Part shown: piece after piece, positions 11,526-22,500 of the stretch
How positions within the stretch are numbered: position 1 is the first letter of the stretch
Layout: the number at the start of each line of letters is the position of its first letter
Assembly: GCA_015039315.1 (NCBI GenBank)
Contig: WIDE01000068.1
Coordinates: 1-64,000, forward strand
Origin: Clavulina sp. PMI_390
Lineage: Eukaryota; Basidiomycota; Agaricomycetes; Cantharellales; Hydnaceae
Reading direction: 5' to 3'
DNA: 64,000 nt
Position numbers and translations under genes: made by a program
Notes under the pieces: generated by a model
Seen by the model: only the letters and a program-made list of their open reading frames with translations
Databases searched by the model: none
Told to the model about the DNA's origin: nothing

Positions 11526-12100
11526 GAAAGCATACATCAAGAGCCCAACACTGGCTCCAATCACCTTCCAAAACTCAAACGATCGTCCACCGAAAAAGAA
11601 ACATAAACCCACTGAGTTGATTCAGAAGGCTCACCTGCTCGTCGTTGATACCCGCAAAACATTTGATACTGGGGAGAACTGATTTCTCGTTATACTCCGA
11701 TAGCATAGCTAAAGGTGATTTTATTACCATAGCGAATGGGGGGTTTTTTTTTCGAGCTATTTGGATTCCAAGAAGATTCTCATTCGTGAGTATCTCCTTC
11801 ATCATTCCCAGGTCGAATCGATCACGTCAGCTTGCTGATTATGAACTATCATTCATCCTCGAAAGTGCTCCCTGTTCATGAGGCTGAGCTCGAATTGTTA
11901 GCAGCTCAGACTCAGCCCTGATCATGCTTTAAGCCTTATGTGTGCTTCCCACCTGCAAACGATTGATTGCAACCCGACGGCCGGAATGTGAATATATCTA
12001 CTCGCCTCTACGATGTAATATGAGTTCCATGTCTTGACATACCGCCAATCTTATCTCATCAGAACAAAATTTGGGGATGCGAAAAGCTCTTACCAATAAT
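11526..12100 (+). pseudogene. R5: 3' fragment of an R gene (right copy of the direct repeat)
   Basis: This begins inside R exon 3 (HIKSPTLAPITFQN) directly abutting the NLR1 upstream region. It continues through LLVVDTRKTFDTG, the exon 4 region and the last exon (LLPVHEAELELLAA, stop at about 11919), then the same downstream flank as R4. Exons 1, 2 and most of 3 are absent. It is a duplicated tail of R4 rather than a working gene and serves as the right-hand member of the repeat flanking NLR1. Confidence 0.75.
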
Positions 12101-12102
12101 TG

Positions 12103-12116
12103 ACGCGCGGGCATCA
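12103..12116 (+). promoter_or_regulatory. R-family upstream box, R6 copy
   Basis: ACGCGCGGGCATCA lies about 70-83 bp before the R6 start codon. It matches the R2, R3 and R4 boxes apart from the G at the fourth last position cluster. Confidence 0.35.
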
Positions 12117-12185
12117 CAAGACGATTGACATCCTGAGTTCGGTACCGAGCTTACGAGACCCTGCCCTCTCCAACCCTGACATTCC

Positions 12186-13301
12186 ATGTCTGCTGCATCC
12201 AGTGAGCTGCACGAGACCCATTGCGCCTTCTTACCTCTAATGATGCCATATTATGTAACCACTGCGCTCTAGGTCCAACACCCGGCTCAACCTCCTTCGA
12301 TTTTGTCAGCGAGTCCGCCGACATCCAGTCAGCCAGGGCCATGCCACCTCCTCCTCCGAGTCAAGAGTCGCCTTACTGTAAGATGAGCATGATCAGTGAT
12401 AGCCTAAAATCCTTAAGTGTGGAAAATCTACAATGTGTTATCGCCTATATCAGGACGGTGGGTGATTAGCTTCGTACCGAAAATCTGGACCAGATGCTGA
12501 CGAGCGAAGTGCGCTGACCGGGCGCCTGTACGTTGATGACATCCCTCCTCCTCGAGATATCCAAAGTCTCAAACCGTACACTGCTCGCCTCAATGATTTT
12601 AGTGGTCAACGCGTCGAAATGATTTTCCTCACGCACAACTCTCGGATCGGCGAGGACGACGCAACCTTTCTTGATTTCTCGGCAGGTGATCCGGGGAGCG
12701 ATCCTATGATTCCCGTGCAATGCTTCATCCTTGATGGTATCCGACGGGCACTCCCAGGAAAGCCTCCAGTTTCAGTCATGAGCCATTCGTCCTCTGCATC
12801 ACCTCTATCTACTATACCGAGCACTGTCCTCTACGGAGGCGCGTCTTGGAATGTTGATTCCAGTGGATTTGGAAAGCCTCAAGTTCATCCCAACCACTCA
12901 TGGTCGATCACTGGAGCAGTGGTTGCCCCTGGCTGGAGAACGGCTCACATTCGGTCACGAAAATTGAGAGCAGTTTTGTATCAAAAAGCAGAGGACGATA
13001 GGCCCGGATCGCAACCTGATTTCCTTGATTCTCATATGCTGCTTGTCGATGACCGAATGGCCATAACTGACTGTGAGGTCTATTTTCAGAGAGTGCTTCA
13101 ACAGCGCATTGCTAACCGGGCCTCAACAGCGGAGGGTATGGAGTTCTATCGAGCAATCTGGATTGATTACGAGAGGATTATTTGTGAGGAATTCTCTTTG
13201 TGCGAGCTCGTCCGGCCATTACATTCGCTAACCTTGGACCCCTTTGACTGCCCTTCCGTACAGTGTTACCCGTGGGAGAAGTGAAATTTGAGGATACTTA
13301 G
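12186..13301 (+). pseudogene. R6: R-family copy with a nonsense codon and a lost splice acceptor
   Basis: Exon 1 (MSAASS) and exon 2 (PTPGSTSFDFVSES) are normal. At the start of exon 3 the expected CAG before TGTTATCGC is CAATG, so the acceptor is lost. The codon that is CCA in R2 is TGA here (GGT GGG TGA TTA). After that the frame is open and conserved for more than 200 residues: LTGRLYVDDIPPPRD, FSGQRVEMIFLTH, VQCFILDG, NVDSSGFGKPQV, APGWRTAHIR, MLLVDDRMAIT, FYRAIWIDYERII. It ends with LLPVGEVKFEDT and TAG at 13299-13301. The lesions are few, so inactivation looks recent; an internal start at about 12619 could still give a shortened protein. Confidence 0.7.
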
Positions 13302-14092
13302 AAGTAACTATCCTTTAGTGTCTCTATCTCTTACTCAAACTTCTTCTCCGCTTATCTCTTCTATTCCTCCAGTTTCGTCGCGAACAACAAAGCTCAACTG
13401 AAGACAGGACTTCATCCGTGCACAAAATCACAGGCTTTTATCATTGATTAGCATCGTCAGCATTTAGCGACTCCGTATCTATTACACACTGGGTCTTCTA
13501 GGGGTTGAGTTGGGGCTTGTTCGAGCGCGCGTTCAGGCTTGATCCATTTTTCGACAATACATCACCGACTAGTCCGAAATTTATCTCCCTTCAACTGCGA
13601 GGCTGAGAAAATCAGCTTGGCTTTTCCATTCCAGCAACAGCCCGACATGGAAAACCCACGCATGGCTACACAAGCATGAATCTCGAGATGCCTAACAATA
13701 TTTAGCTAAGTAACTGGCAGTAGTCAGGAGGTACCATAGGCCTGACTACCGGACCCCGCCGACATTGCCAAGAAATCGCCAAAGCTTAACGATCTTAATC
13801 TCTCGGTGACAAACGGCTTATCCTCTTCGTTCGACTCGAGCCCGCATCTCACTGCACCTGGCAAGCGTGCTACCCTTCTTCTGGAGCTTTGCACTGATAT
13901 ATGCTGTCATCTGATTCATCTACTAGATCCCCCTCTCCATCTCCGCCTCTTTGGACGTTATTGGAGGCGATGCTGAGGTTTTGAAAGCCCCTTCCCATCT
14001 ATCTCGTCGTCAAGTCCATAGTGCTGTGAGCAGACAAAAGCGAAACTCTACGGCGGGCTGATGAGGCACTCCTCAGCCGACAACGCACTGTC
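13302..14092. other. Spacer between R6 and R7
   Basis: About 790 bp with no supportable gene. It may contain decayed leader exons of R7, but I could not align them. Confidence 0.45.
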
Positions 14093-14320
14093 GTTTTTAT
14101 CAAGATGATCGCTTTATCGTCCTGCACAAGATGTTCGGACCAAATGATAGTGAATAAAGCTAGCCACTCGGCCGCTTCCCTCTATCCCCCACACAACATT
14201 CTACGCCTCAAACGATATATTGCTTGCCTTAACGGCGAACATCGTATTCCAAGAATATTTTCCTCGCGAGCTACTCCAGCCAGAGCAAGGACTGTAGCGT
14301 ATGGTCCAACCTATTGATAG
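14093..14320 (+). pseudogene. R7: short decayed R-family remnant
   Basis: FYQDDRFIVLHKMFGPNDSE, followed by stops, corresponds to the YYRLYQ...FGPDD start of exon 3. A nearby out-of-frame stretch still encodes LKRYIACL. The remainder of the exon is unrecognisable. It lies at the 3' side of NLR2, just as R4 lies at the 3' side of NLR1. Confidence 0.6.
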
Positions 14321-14575
14321 TTGCTTCTGGCTGCAGTCCCAAAAACTCTCTTCAGGGTGTATTACTAAAACTTGCTACCTGCGGATCTCTAGTCCTGAGA
14401 GGGTAGGATATAAATATGCGGTGTTCTGGAAGTAAATATGTTTTGTGGAGGGAAATCTACCCCCAACGCAGCCATACAAGTAATTATGACATCAACTAAT
14501 CAAGAAATGTCGTGAACTATCTATTTCCTATCGCCAACACTGTGAGACCCCACCCCGCTGAGCCAAGGCTAGATG

Positions 14576-17500
14576 TTACAGCTCTATCTCGTCGTCGGAT
14601 CCATCCGATTCGTACCAACACAGATTTGAAGACAGATCTGGATTATTTGCACGATATATAGCGCGAACCTGCCGAACCTTGTCTTCGACACTTTGTGGAG
14701 CTGGAGCTGCGGAATGGAGTTGGGCTCCACGCTCCTGAAGAAGCAGAAACATCTTCTTCATGTTCGGAAGAGCATCTCTTTGAGCTTTGTCAGTCGCCCC
14801 TGCAAAGAGTTGGGTGCTCATCAGAATCCAATCAAGGGGGCCTCGGCCTGCCCTATCAAGCAAATGAAGCTCTGCACCCAAGTCCAAAAGGCCCTTCACA
14901 TATTCGAGCGATCCCATCAAGACAGCCTTCTTTAATGGGGTCGCTCCGTTATCATCAGCAGCATTGAGATCCGCTCCATACTCCTGCACCAATTTTTGAA
15001 CGAAGGAGATGGATTGGTTGTAATCACCAAAGTCTACCAGGCGATGAAGTATGGTGCCATTATTCCTCGAGCGAGTGTTCACGTCAACGCCGTAACGAAG
15101 CAGTACTTCAACAATCTCCATATACGGCATCTCGAATCGAGTATCCCGATTCCAGAACGACTCCTGAGAGATTATTTGTGAAAAAGGAGAATTGTAGTCC
15201 AGATCGGGAGCATCCATAAGCTTGCTTCGATTCTTGGCAGCTTCACCAAGTATCTGAAGGACTTGTGGACAATATGATTGCATTTTCCAGTTATGTGGTA
15301 CAGGCCACATCACGGAGCTGGTTTCGGTATGGTCTGCAGCCCACCACTCGTTCGGCAAGTAGTCACGAGTGTCGCCGGGAAGAATAAGATGTACGATAGA
15401 AAGCTTTCGGAAACCAAATTTTTGCTTGGTCCAGGAGTCATTCTGCTCCAAAAGGATACGAAGCATAGCTGTGTCTCCACTGCAAGCTGCGTAACAGACG
15501 GGGGACCACCCCAATGAGTCCAATTTATTGCGCACATCACCCTCGGAAGAAGGGTTCTGGTCGGCCTCAATATCTAGTAGACGCTTGACATGATTCGTAG
15601 AGCCAATACGAACCGCCCAGTGGAGAGGGTGGTCTAGAGCTTCAGAATCGAGTTTCAATTCTTTAGTTCGTTCAGTAATCCACTGATGAAAAGATGACGA
15701 TTTCGGATGAAGGAAATGATCAAGAGTAGGCGCAATCAAAGCGTGTCCACCTTCAGCCAGGATTGATTTTGAAAGGTGATACCACCACATCGTTGCCTGA
15801 GAGCGGAGCTCGGGGAAGGTGGGAAAATTGTTTGGTTCATACGCGCTGGTGATCACCATGAGAAGTGTGGATGCAGCTCGTTTGCGAGACGTTCCGAAAG
15901 CCGTATCGATACGCTGATTGAGCGCCATCTCGTGATTCTGGGGTTGCTTTTCTCTGATATCCGGGAGAGATAGGAGGTACTCTTGAACCGTGAAATGGAT
16001 GAAATGCACCTCAGTGCGGGTTGAGCAATTTTCCGGCGTTTCTGTCTTAAGTAACCCTGGAATGAAGTCGAGGATACCAAGAACGTTTCCTTTGACCGAA
16101 GCCCCCTTCTTGAGCTCAAGAGACGCGCATGCAGAATGGTCATCCAGTTCATCCAACTTGAGACACAGTATCTCTTCGATCTCTTGCAAGGACAAAGGTT
16201 GTGGTGCGGCTATGATGCACTCTAGAACTGCACGGGCTGTTTTCCAGCGTATCTTAGGGAGAGATCCCAGGATTCGCGCATAAGTGTCACTGAGAGAGGA
16301 GGGCATCTTGGAAACCAGCTGCAGAGCTTCATAGCCGTCACATTGCTCAAGTTCTTTGAGTTGCAGTTTGACCCACAGGAACCTAAAGTGGTTATGCAAA
16401 CGATATAAGGGACTAATTAATCCGTGAAATAGGAAGGACTCACATGGAGCTTGATCGTTGCAGCAGTTCACTCCTCACATAAAGTCGATCATCTTCAGAC
16501 CATCCTGGTCGCCGAGCCTTCAGCTCCATATCAATGAAAGCTTGAAGAGTGGCTCGATGCTGCAGAGAATCCCCTAGAAGAGTCTGATGTGTTACAAACT
16601 TCTCGTCGGTATCTTTGGGGGGTGCCATGATGTCCGTGACGTCCAGTGTTGGACGACTTGTGGCAAAAATACGTAGATTCCACTGACGGTTGGCCCCTTT
16701 GCGCGCTAGATCCCGAAGGAATGGAAGTAGCTTGGTGCGCTCCTCCATCAAGCACTCGTCGAGTGCATCTATGATCAGGTATTTGAGTCCGGGAATGTCC
16801 AGCATCGAGTCGAGGAGGACAATCAACTGATCCACGGAAGCGTAGCTCGTTTCTCCCCGGGACTGGCGGAGAATCTCACTGCACGCGAAGGATGTCTCCG
16901 CGAGTTGATTCACGATCGACGCAAGAAGCTTCTCGAACGTTCGCTTCTCGTCGTCGCGATAGTCGAAATAGAAGAATGCGCATGGAGAAGAGGTCTTAAG
17001 GGCTTTTTTCTCCACGTATTCGACAACACTTGAGCTACGGAAGAGGGTCAGACACCGTCACGCGATTCAGTACTGGTCTCACCATAGTACGCTCTTCCCC
17101 ACGCCGGCTATGGCGGAGAAGATTTAGAAGTCTGTTCTTGCGACGAATTAAATTTTTACTGACCGTTCGCAGATACCCAGTAGAAGCCGGTTGGATGGTT
17201 GAGCCACTCCTCGAAGGACGAAAGCTTAAGAAACCAGTTCGCATGGTCAGGGACCTTTGATCCTTGCTTCAATCGCTCCTTTTGGTTAATAGAAGGGTCT
17301 GGAGGCGACAGCCATTGTCGATCTTCTGTTCGCTCTTTTGAACGAGGTTAGATCCATAACTCCATAAGGCGCAAGTATTTGCTTTACTTTGAAACTCTTC
17401 CAGGGATTTCACTCCCGCATTAGCTTTCAACAGAATGAAATATTTTAGACGACTAGAATACTGTTCAGGACTAAGACTAGAGCTGAAAACTTACTCGTCC

Positions 17501-18352
17501 GAGAGGTTGCCAATATTTCAGCGGTGGTGGTTAACTGGATCTGCCCGCAAAGAGATGAAAGCTTCATATTTTCGTCCGCCAGCTCTGCACTCCCGAATAG
17601 TGCAGAAACAAAATCACCTATAGGTCAAGTCAGATCGGACGCTTAGAAAACAAGATCATCGCACTCACGACCACGAGCAAGCAAAACATCCAGCAGGGAT
17701 TGCTTTCGAACGGTATCACTGTAACGGATGAAGAATCCCAAGATGACGAGGGCCTGCGCTAGAGTTTTTACATAGAGGGTTTGAAGAGCTGGCGTTATGG
17801 CATTGGCGGTGATTAGAATCCCCATACGCGAAAGGACCCCATCGAGATCCTCAAGGACCTGTGTCAACTTGTCGTATATCTGAGAAACACCATCAATCGC
17901 CTAAAGAGCTCAAATTAGTGCACAGACATCCCAGTATCACTGTGGCGCAAACCTCGAGCAATCGTGCAACAGCAGCGAAGATTGCTTTTCCGCCAGGGAC
18001 CCCGAGCTAAAAGCAACAAATCAGGGAGGAGCCTAGTAGATGCTTGGCAACATGCATCACGTACGTCAGATGCTGCTTCTCCGACTGGGTCAGCGAGGAG
18101 CTTCAAGCAGCGTAGCACAGGCTTGAGCTTGGCGCGAACGGATTCTCCTTTCTTGCGAAACGTTTTGAGGTCCGATCCACATTGATTCAGCGCAGCCTCG
18201 ATGTCTGCAATGGATTCGGCATCTTCAAGAGCCTTGAGTAAAGCGGAGTCCTGTAACTTTCGCTTCGAGGTGCTCTCAAATGTTACGATGGCCTGGTTCC
18301 AGATCTCAGCTATTTGGGGTGATGGGACGTCTACGTGTGTCGGAGTGCTCAT
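14576..18352 (-). CDS. NLR2: Goodbye-NACHT-ankyrin STAND protein, paralog of NLR1
   Basis: This has the same exon layout and domain order as NLR1. It starts at ATG 18352 (MSTPTHVD) and stops at 14576. Visible parts are the Goodbye domain (IAEIWNQAIVTFESTSKRKL, helices to LYVKTLAQALVILGFF), the Walker A microexon at about 17083-17107 (AGVGKSVL), CAFFYFDYRDDEKRTF, Walker B LKYLIIDALDEC, FATSRP, and a final exon with ankyrin-like repeats (LHWAVRIGSTNHVKRLLD, TPLKKAVLMGSLEYVKGLLD). The final exons of the two genes are about 90% identical by eye, while introns and the Goodbye/NACHT linker are more diverged. A small Ala-for-Ser change sits in Walker B. Likely role: NLR-type sensor or regulator of cell death, inferred from architecture. 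No break was seen. Confidence 0.85.
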
Positions 18353-18511
18353 GCTGATGAGTCCGCTAGAGGTTGGAGCAATTAGTTTGGAGCTGACGAA
18401 ATAGAGTGTGGAGGAGGTTTCGATGTGCAAGCGCGGAGGGCGGCGGGGGCAGTCTTATAGCACGCCCAAACGCCACTGACGTGGATGTATCCTTGCGACT
18501 GGCACTCCATT

Positions 18512-18617
18512 ATTGGTCAAGTACACCATAGGATATGATCAGCCACTAAGGCAGACTGTGGCTGAAAGGCCACCAAGCGCGCTGAGCGTGGGAAGCACGC
18601 CTGTGGGAATCTGGCCA
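18512..18617 (-). promoter_or_regulatory. NLR2 upstream region shared with NLR1
   Basis: This is the near-identical counterpart of 11401-11525. Beyond about 18618 the sequence no longer resembles the NLR1 side, so this marks the other end of the copied block. Confidence 0.5.
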
Positions 18618-19503
18618 GTCCTACGAAGAAACAACGAAGCGACACTCTGCAGTTCATGTTACCATCTGAGGTCCAAAAGGTTCTTGCGCCGGCGATTTAA
18701 CAACTCGGGGCACTGGTCGTATTCTTTCTAGTTGCTCTCATCCTAGTGTCTAATCCTTTGGTGAGTAATATTGTGAGGATACAAGCAAATCATGTTCAAC
18801 TTTGAGAAAAACCATACAAGTACATGTGGAAATAGAATCGGTTTCAACAAGGAATCGAACGAGCTTCAGAGAAAGATGTAGTTAAGATAAGAAAAAAAAC
18901 GAGGGGGGGTCAAGCGATTTGGCGCTACTGAGAAGTACATGGTCGAGATAGTAGATCCAAACAAGGAGTAAAAGGAGAGCATGTGGCGCAGAATGTTGGG
19001 GGATGGAGTGCGATGACTGGTATGGGAAAGCGATAGGGAATCAAGTTTTAGGGTCGATAGATAGGGAAAGATAAGGCACAGTCACAAGGGCCGAAGACAC
19101 GAGATGAATGAAATGAACGAGACCGGAGGAAAGAATGGGGCTGTAGAGTGGAATTTGGTGCATGAGAATGAGTGGAAGTTGCAATCAATGCTAAATTTTG
19201 GGGTGGTGCGTGATCCCCATTTGGAGAGTGAAAGAGCGAGAAAGAGAGAAAGAGAGAAACCAGGTGAGCTGGAGGTGGCATTGGTCATGGAGCTGGTGCG
19301 CATAGTTGAAATTGTGAGATCCGAAGTAGGAGACATGCTATTGTTGCAAAACGAAGGAGACCCGGCAGCATTCATTTGATAAAGATGACGGTCAATCACC
19401 TGGAAAACCAAGATGTGCATAATGCTTCGATTAGATCACACTGGAGGGCACGGAGAGAATATTAGGCAAATCTGCCGAGCGAGCTGACTTACCAGCTATT
19501 CGA
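18618..19503. other. Spacer between NLR2 and the Zn2Cys6 gene
   Basis: About 890 bp. It includes a purine-rich tract (GAAAGAGCGAGAAAGAGAGA near 19230) on the plus strand, downstream of the regulator gene. No gene was recognised; part is likely the 3' UTR of the regulator. Confidence 0.5.
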
Positions 19504-22500
19504 TCACTGGCTAGTTTCCATCTCTTTTGGATTCCGCGAAGCGCGGAGACTCGAGCTCGCGCTCCTTGTGACTCGGGGCATGGAAATAAATCCAGACGCG
19601 CTGTTTGACATGTCTGACACATCGCCAGCACTCCCGTCGCGAGAAGGTTCCATCGAAGCGAACATATCCCCGGCTTCAATAGGGTTGACGGCACTACTCG
19701 ATGTGGAATAGGCTTGCAAAAGCAAACTAGCCGCTCCCAATGCATCCCCGCTCCCGTGGACAAGCGCAGGGAATGCCGCCGGATGATAATACTGATTTCC
19801 CGACCCTGGGCTGAGAGAGCGTGTCATTGGGACAGAAGTGGGAACCTGAGCTTGGATGTAGGCGGTGATTGGGTTGGAGGCAGGAGAATTAGTTGAAGTA
19901 GGAGCGTTGGAGGAGGCGCGGCTGAGACGGCGCGTCAGTAGCGCGGAAGGGTGGGCCTGATTATTGCCATTCCTGAAGGAGGAGATGGATTGAGGGATGG
20001 GAATCGAGAGAGTGTTCGGGATTAGCGGTGCAGTGGAAGACGCGGAAGTTGGGGAAGAGTTTGCAATTACTTCTGGGCTCGATAGACTTGGAGCGGCAAG
20101 AAGAGATTGGGATGGCGTCAAATTGTGCGCCGAAATAGGATCACTCCGGGGGTTAGAGGTGGGGGAGGAACCCAAGGCGGACACAGATGCAGGGGAGGTC
20201 GATGAATCAGAAGCGAAGGAGGTCGGAACATATGCTGAAGGGGGAGGGAGGGATTGCTGAGGAGCAGTCGAAAGGGGGAACGAAGAGAATGGGTCCTCGA
20301 CAGGACTTGCACTCAGCCCCATTCGATCTCCAGCAGCAGCGTCAGTAGCCCCAGCGTCTTTTCCAGCAGCAGCTCCATAGATGATAGCAGGCCCAACCCC
20401 ATTCGCCTCGGCAAAAGCCAGCGCCCTCGCGAGGCCCATCCCCCTCCTCGTGTTCCCGCGACCCCTCCTTTCCTCGACCCAGAGGCATGCGAGCCCCAAC
20501 TTCGCACATCGGCGACAGACCTTTTCCGTTGGGACGCCCTCAGGCTCCTCCTCCTCCTTATCACCAGCTTCATCAGATTCCTCCCCACACTCATCATCAT
20601 CAGCATGTTCATCATCATCGTGCTCGTCATCATCAGCCTCAAGGTCTTCCGCCGATAGGACACCACCACTCCTCGTACGCGTACGCGAACGAGTGCGAGT
20701 CCTGGTGCGCGACTTGGACCTCTCCCTGGGCGCCGAGGCGGAAGACGAAGCAATTGAAGAGATTGAGCCCTTGCTGCGCCTTGCCTTATTGCGCTCCTGG
20801 ATCCCGCGCACATGCGCATCCCACTCCGCTCGAGCCTCGATCGTCTCGGCCTCCGTGCGCAGATATCCCTGCGAAGTGGCGATCGACGTACCCACACCGC
20901 GCCTGACGTGCTTGGCGCCGACGGCGGCAGCAGCAGCAGCAGCGGCACCAATAGCGGCAGCAGTGCTAGTAGCACTGGTCGGCGTCGTCTGGCTTCCCTT
21001 CACGCCCGCCAGATAGGGGTTCACGTATCCATTAGCACCACCACCACCACCAACACCAGAGCCAGAGCTGCCTCCAAAAGCCATTCCAACGCCTCCAAGC
21101 CCGCCTGGTGGTGCAGGGACATGACACTTGACTTTACGCCTCCTGCACGCTACGCACGCACGGCTAGCGCGTACCTGGTTAGGGCGCACACCGGCTGGCG
21201 CTACCCCTGTCGACATCGTGCTCGCACGTCCTCCCAAGACAATAGTGCCTTGGAGGGGGCGAATGCCATGAGAGGAAGCGGTGCCATTTAAAGGATTTGT
21301 AGCAGTCTGGAAGCGTGTCTGCGTAGGAGATGGATTCGTCGAGCCAGGTGGGGAAGGGAAGTAGGACGTGCCAGCTTTGGTGCTGTTAGGCGACATGGAA
21401 GACGTTCCAGGAGTGGTTGGGTAGAGATGGGAGGTATCAAAATGGAGAATGGATGTGGAGAAGCTATGCGTCGTCGAGGCAGCAATCGGGTTCGAAGATG
21501 AAGATGCAGTAGTAGGAGCGCTGGATAGAGATATGGAGGAGGGAGCGATAGTGCCCAATGGTTGAGAAGCAAGAGGGTGAATAGCTGACGTAGTTGGAGC
21601 GGCGCCATCACCAGCTGCACGCGAGATACGACTGTGGGTGGCCGTGAGCGTCGATGTAGTCGACGAGGCGAAAGAGCTATGACAGAGTTCAAGAAGCGGA
21701 TCGTGGCATCAGCATGGTACTCAGCGAGGGAGAGAGAGAGTCCAAAGGTCCCGAAGGCCAGAAACCCAAGACCACTGCCAAGAAAGAGAAACGAGAACTC
21801 ACCCAGAGGAATTAATCGACTCCTCCATATCAATATCCCCGTCCACACTTGCGACTCCGCTCTCATCACCGCCCGCAGTCGATCCAAGAGAGCCAACCGA
21901 GCCTTGTCCCGAGCGATGACCTCGTGCCTGAAGAAGACGCGTCGGCCCAGTCGTAGCAGGAACCACAGCAGCCGCTGCTCTTCCCCTCAACCGACGATCG
22001 GGGCCAATCCCGCCTTCCTTCCCCGCCCCGGTTCCCACATCCTGTTGCTGCTGCTGCTGGTCAGAAGCTGAAGCTGATACAGATGAGGCAGCTGATGATG
22101 AGCGCGCGTGTTCCTCTACAGGAGCAGGGGCCGGAGTAGGCGTGACGCTAATACCCGCCGCCAGGCTTTCTATGCTGGATCGCTGCGTATGGGTAGAGGG
22201 GTACAGATGCGACTGAATGGAGTTAAGGGAAATAGTGCTTGGGAAGGTGGTGGTGGTGTTGCTGATATTGCTCGATGAATTGGAGGGTGGATAGTAAGGT
22301 TGGAAAGCGGGCACTTGTTCGAAGGGATGATAGTAGGGTTGCAATGAATAGAGCAGCTGAGGATGTTCCAATGAATTTGCAGTGTAGTTGTACCCTGGAA
22401 GGGATACATCGATGCCTGCATTGTTGAACGAAGCGACGTCAAGACCACTCGTCCCCATTGGGACATGCGGGTACGGCATGTTGCTCGCCGACTCGACGCC

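Noticed and set aside
17083..17107. Possible one-base deletion in the NLR2 Walker A exon
   Set aside because: On recounting against the translated plus-strand frame the run has four C residues, so the exon is 25 nt and in frame as in NLR1.
18838..18880. Possible minus-strand tRNA B box (GTTCGATTCC)
   Set aside because: No A box or acceptor stem at the required distance.
20381..21291. Long plus-strand open frames (up to about 211 aa) rich in Ser, Arg and His
   Set aside because: They are antisense shadows of the low-complexity Zn2Cys6 exon, which has coherent splice sites and a zinc motif.
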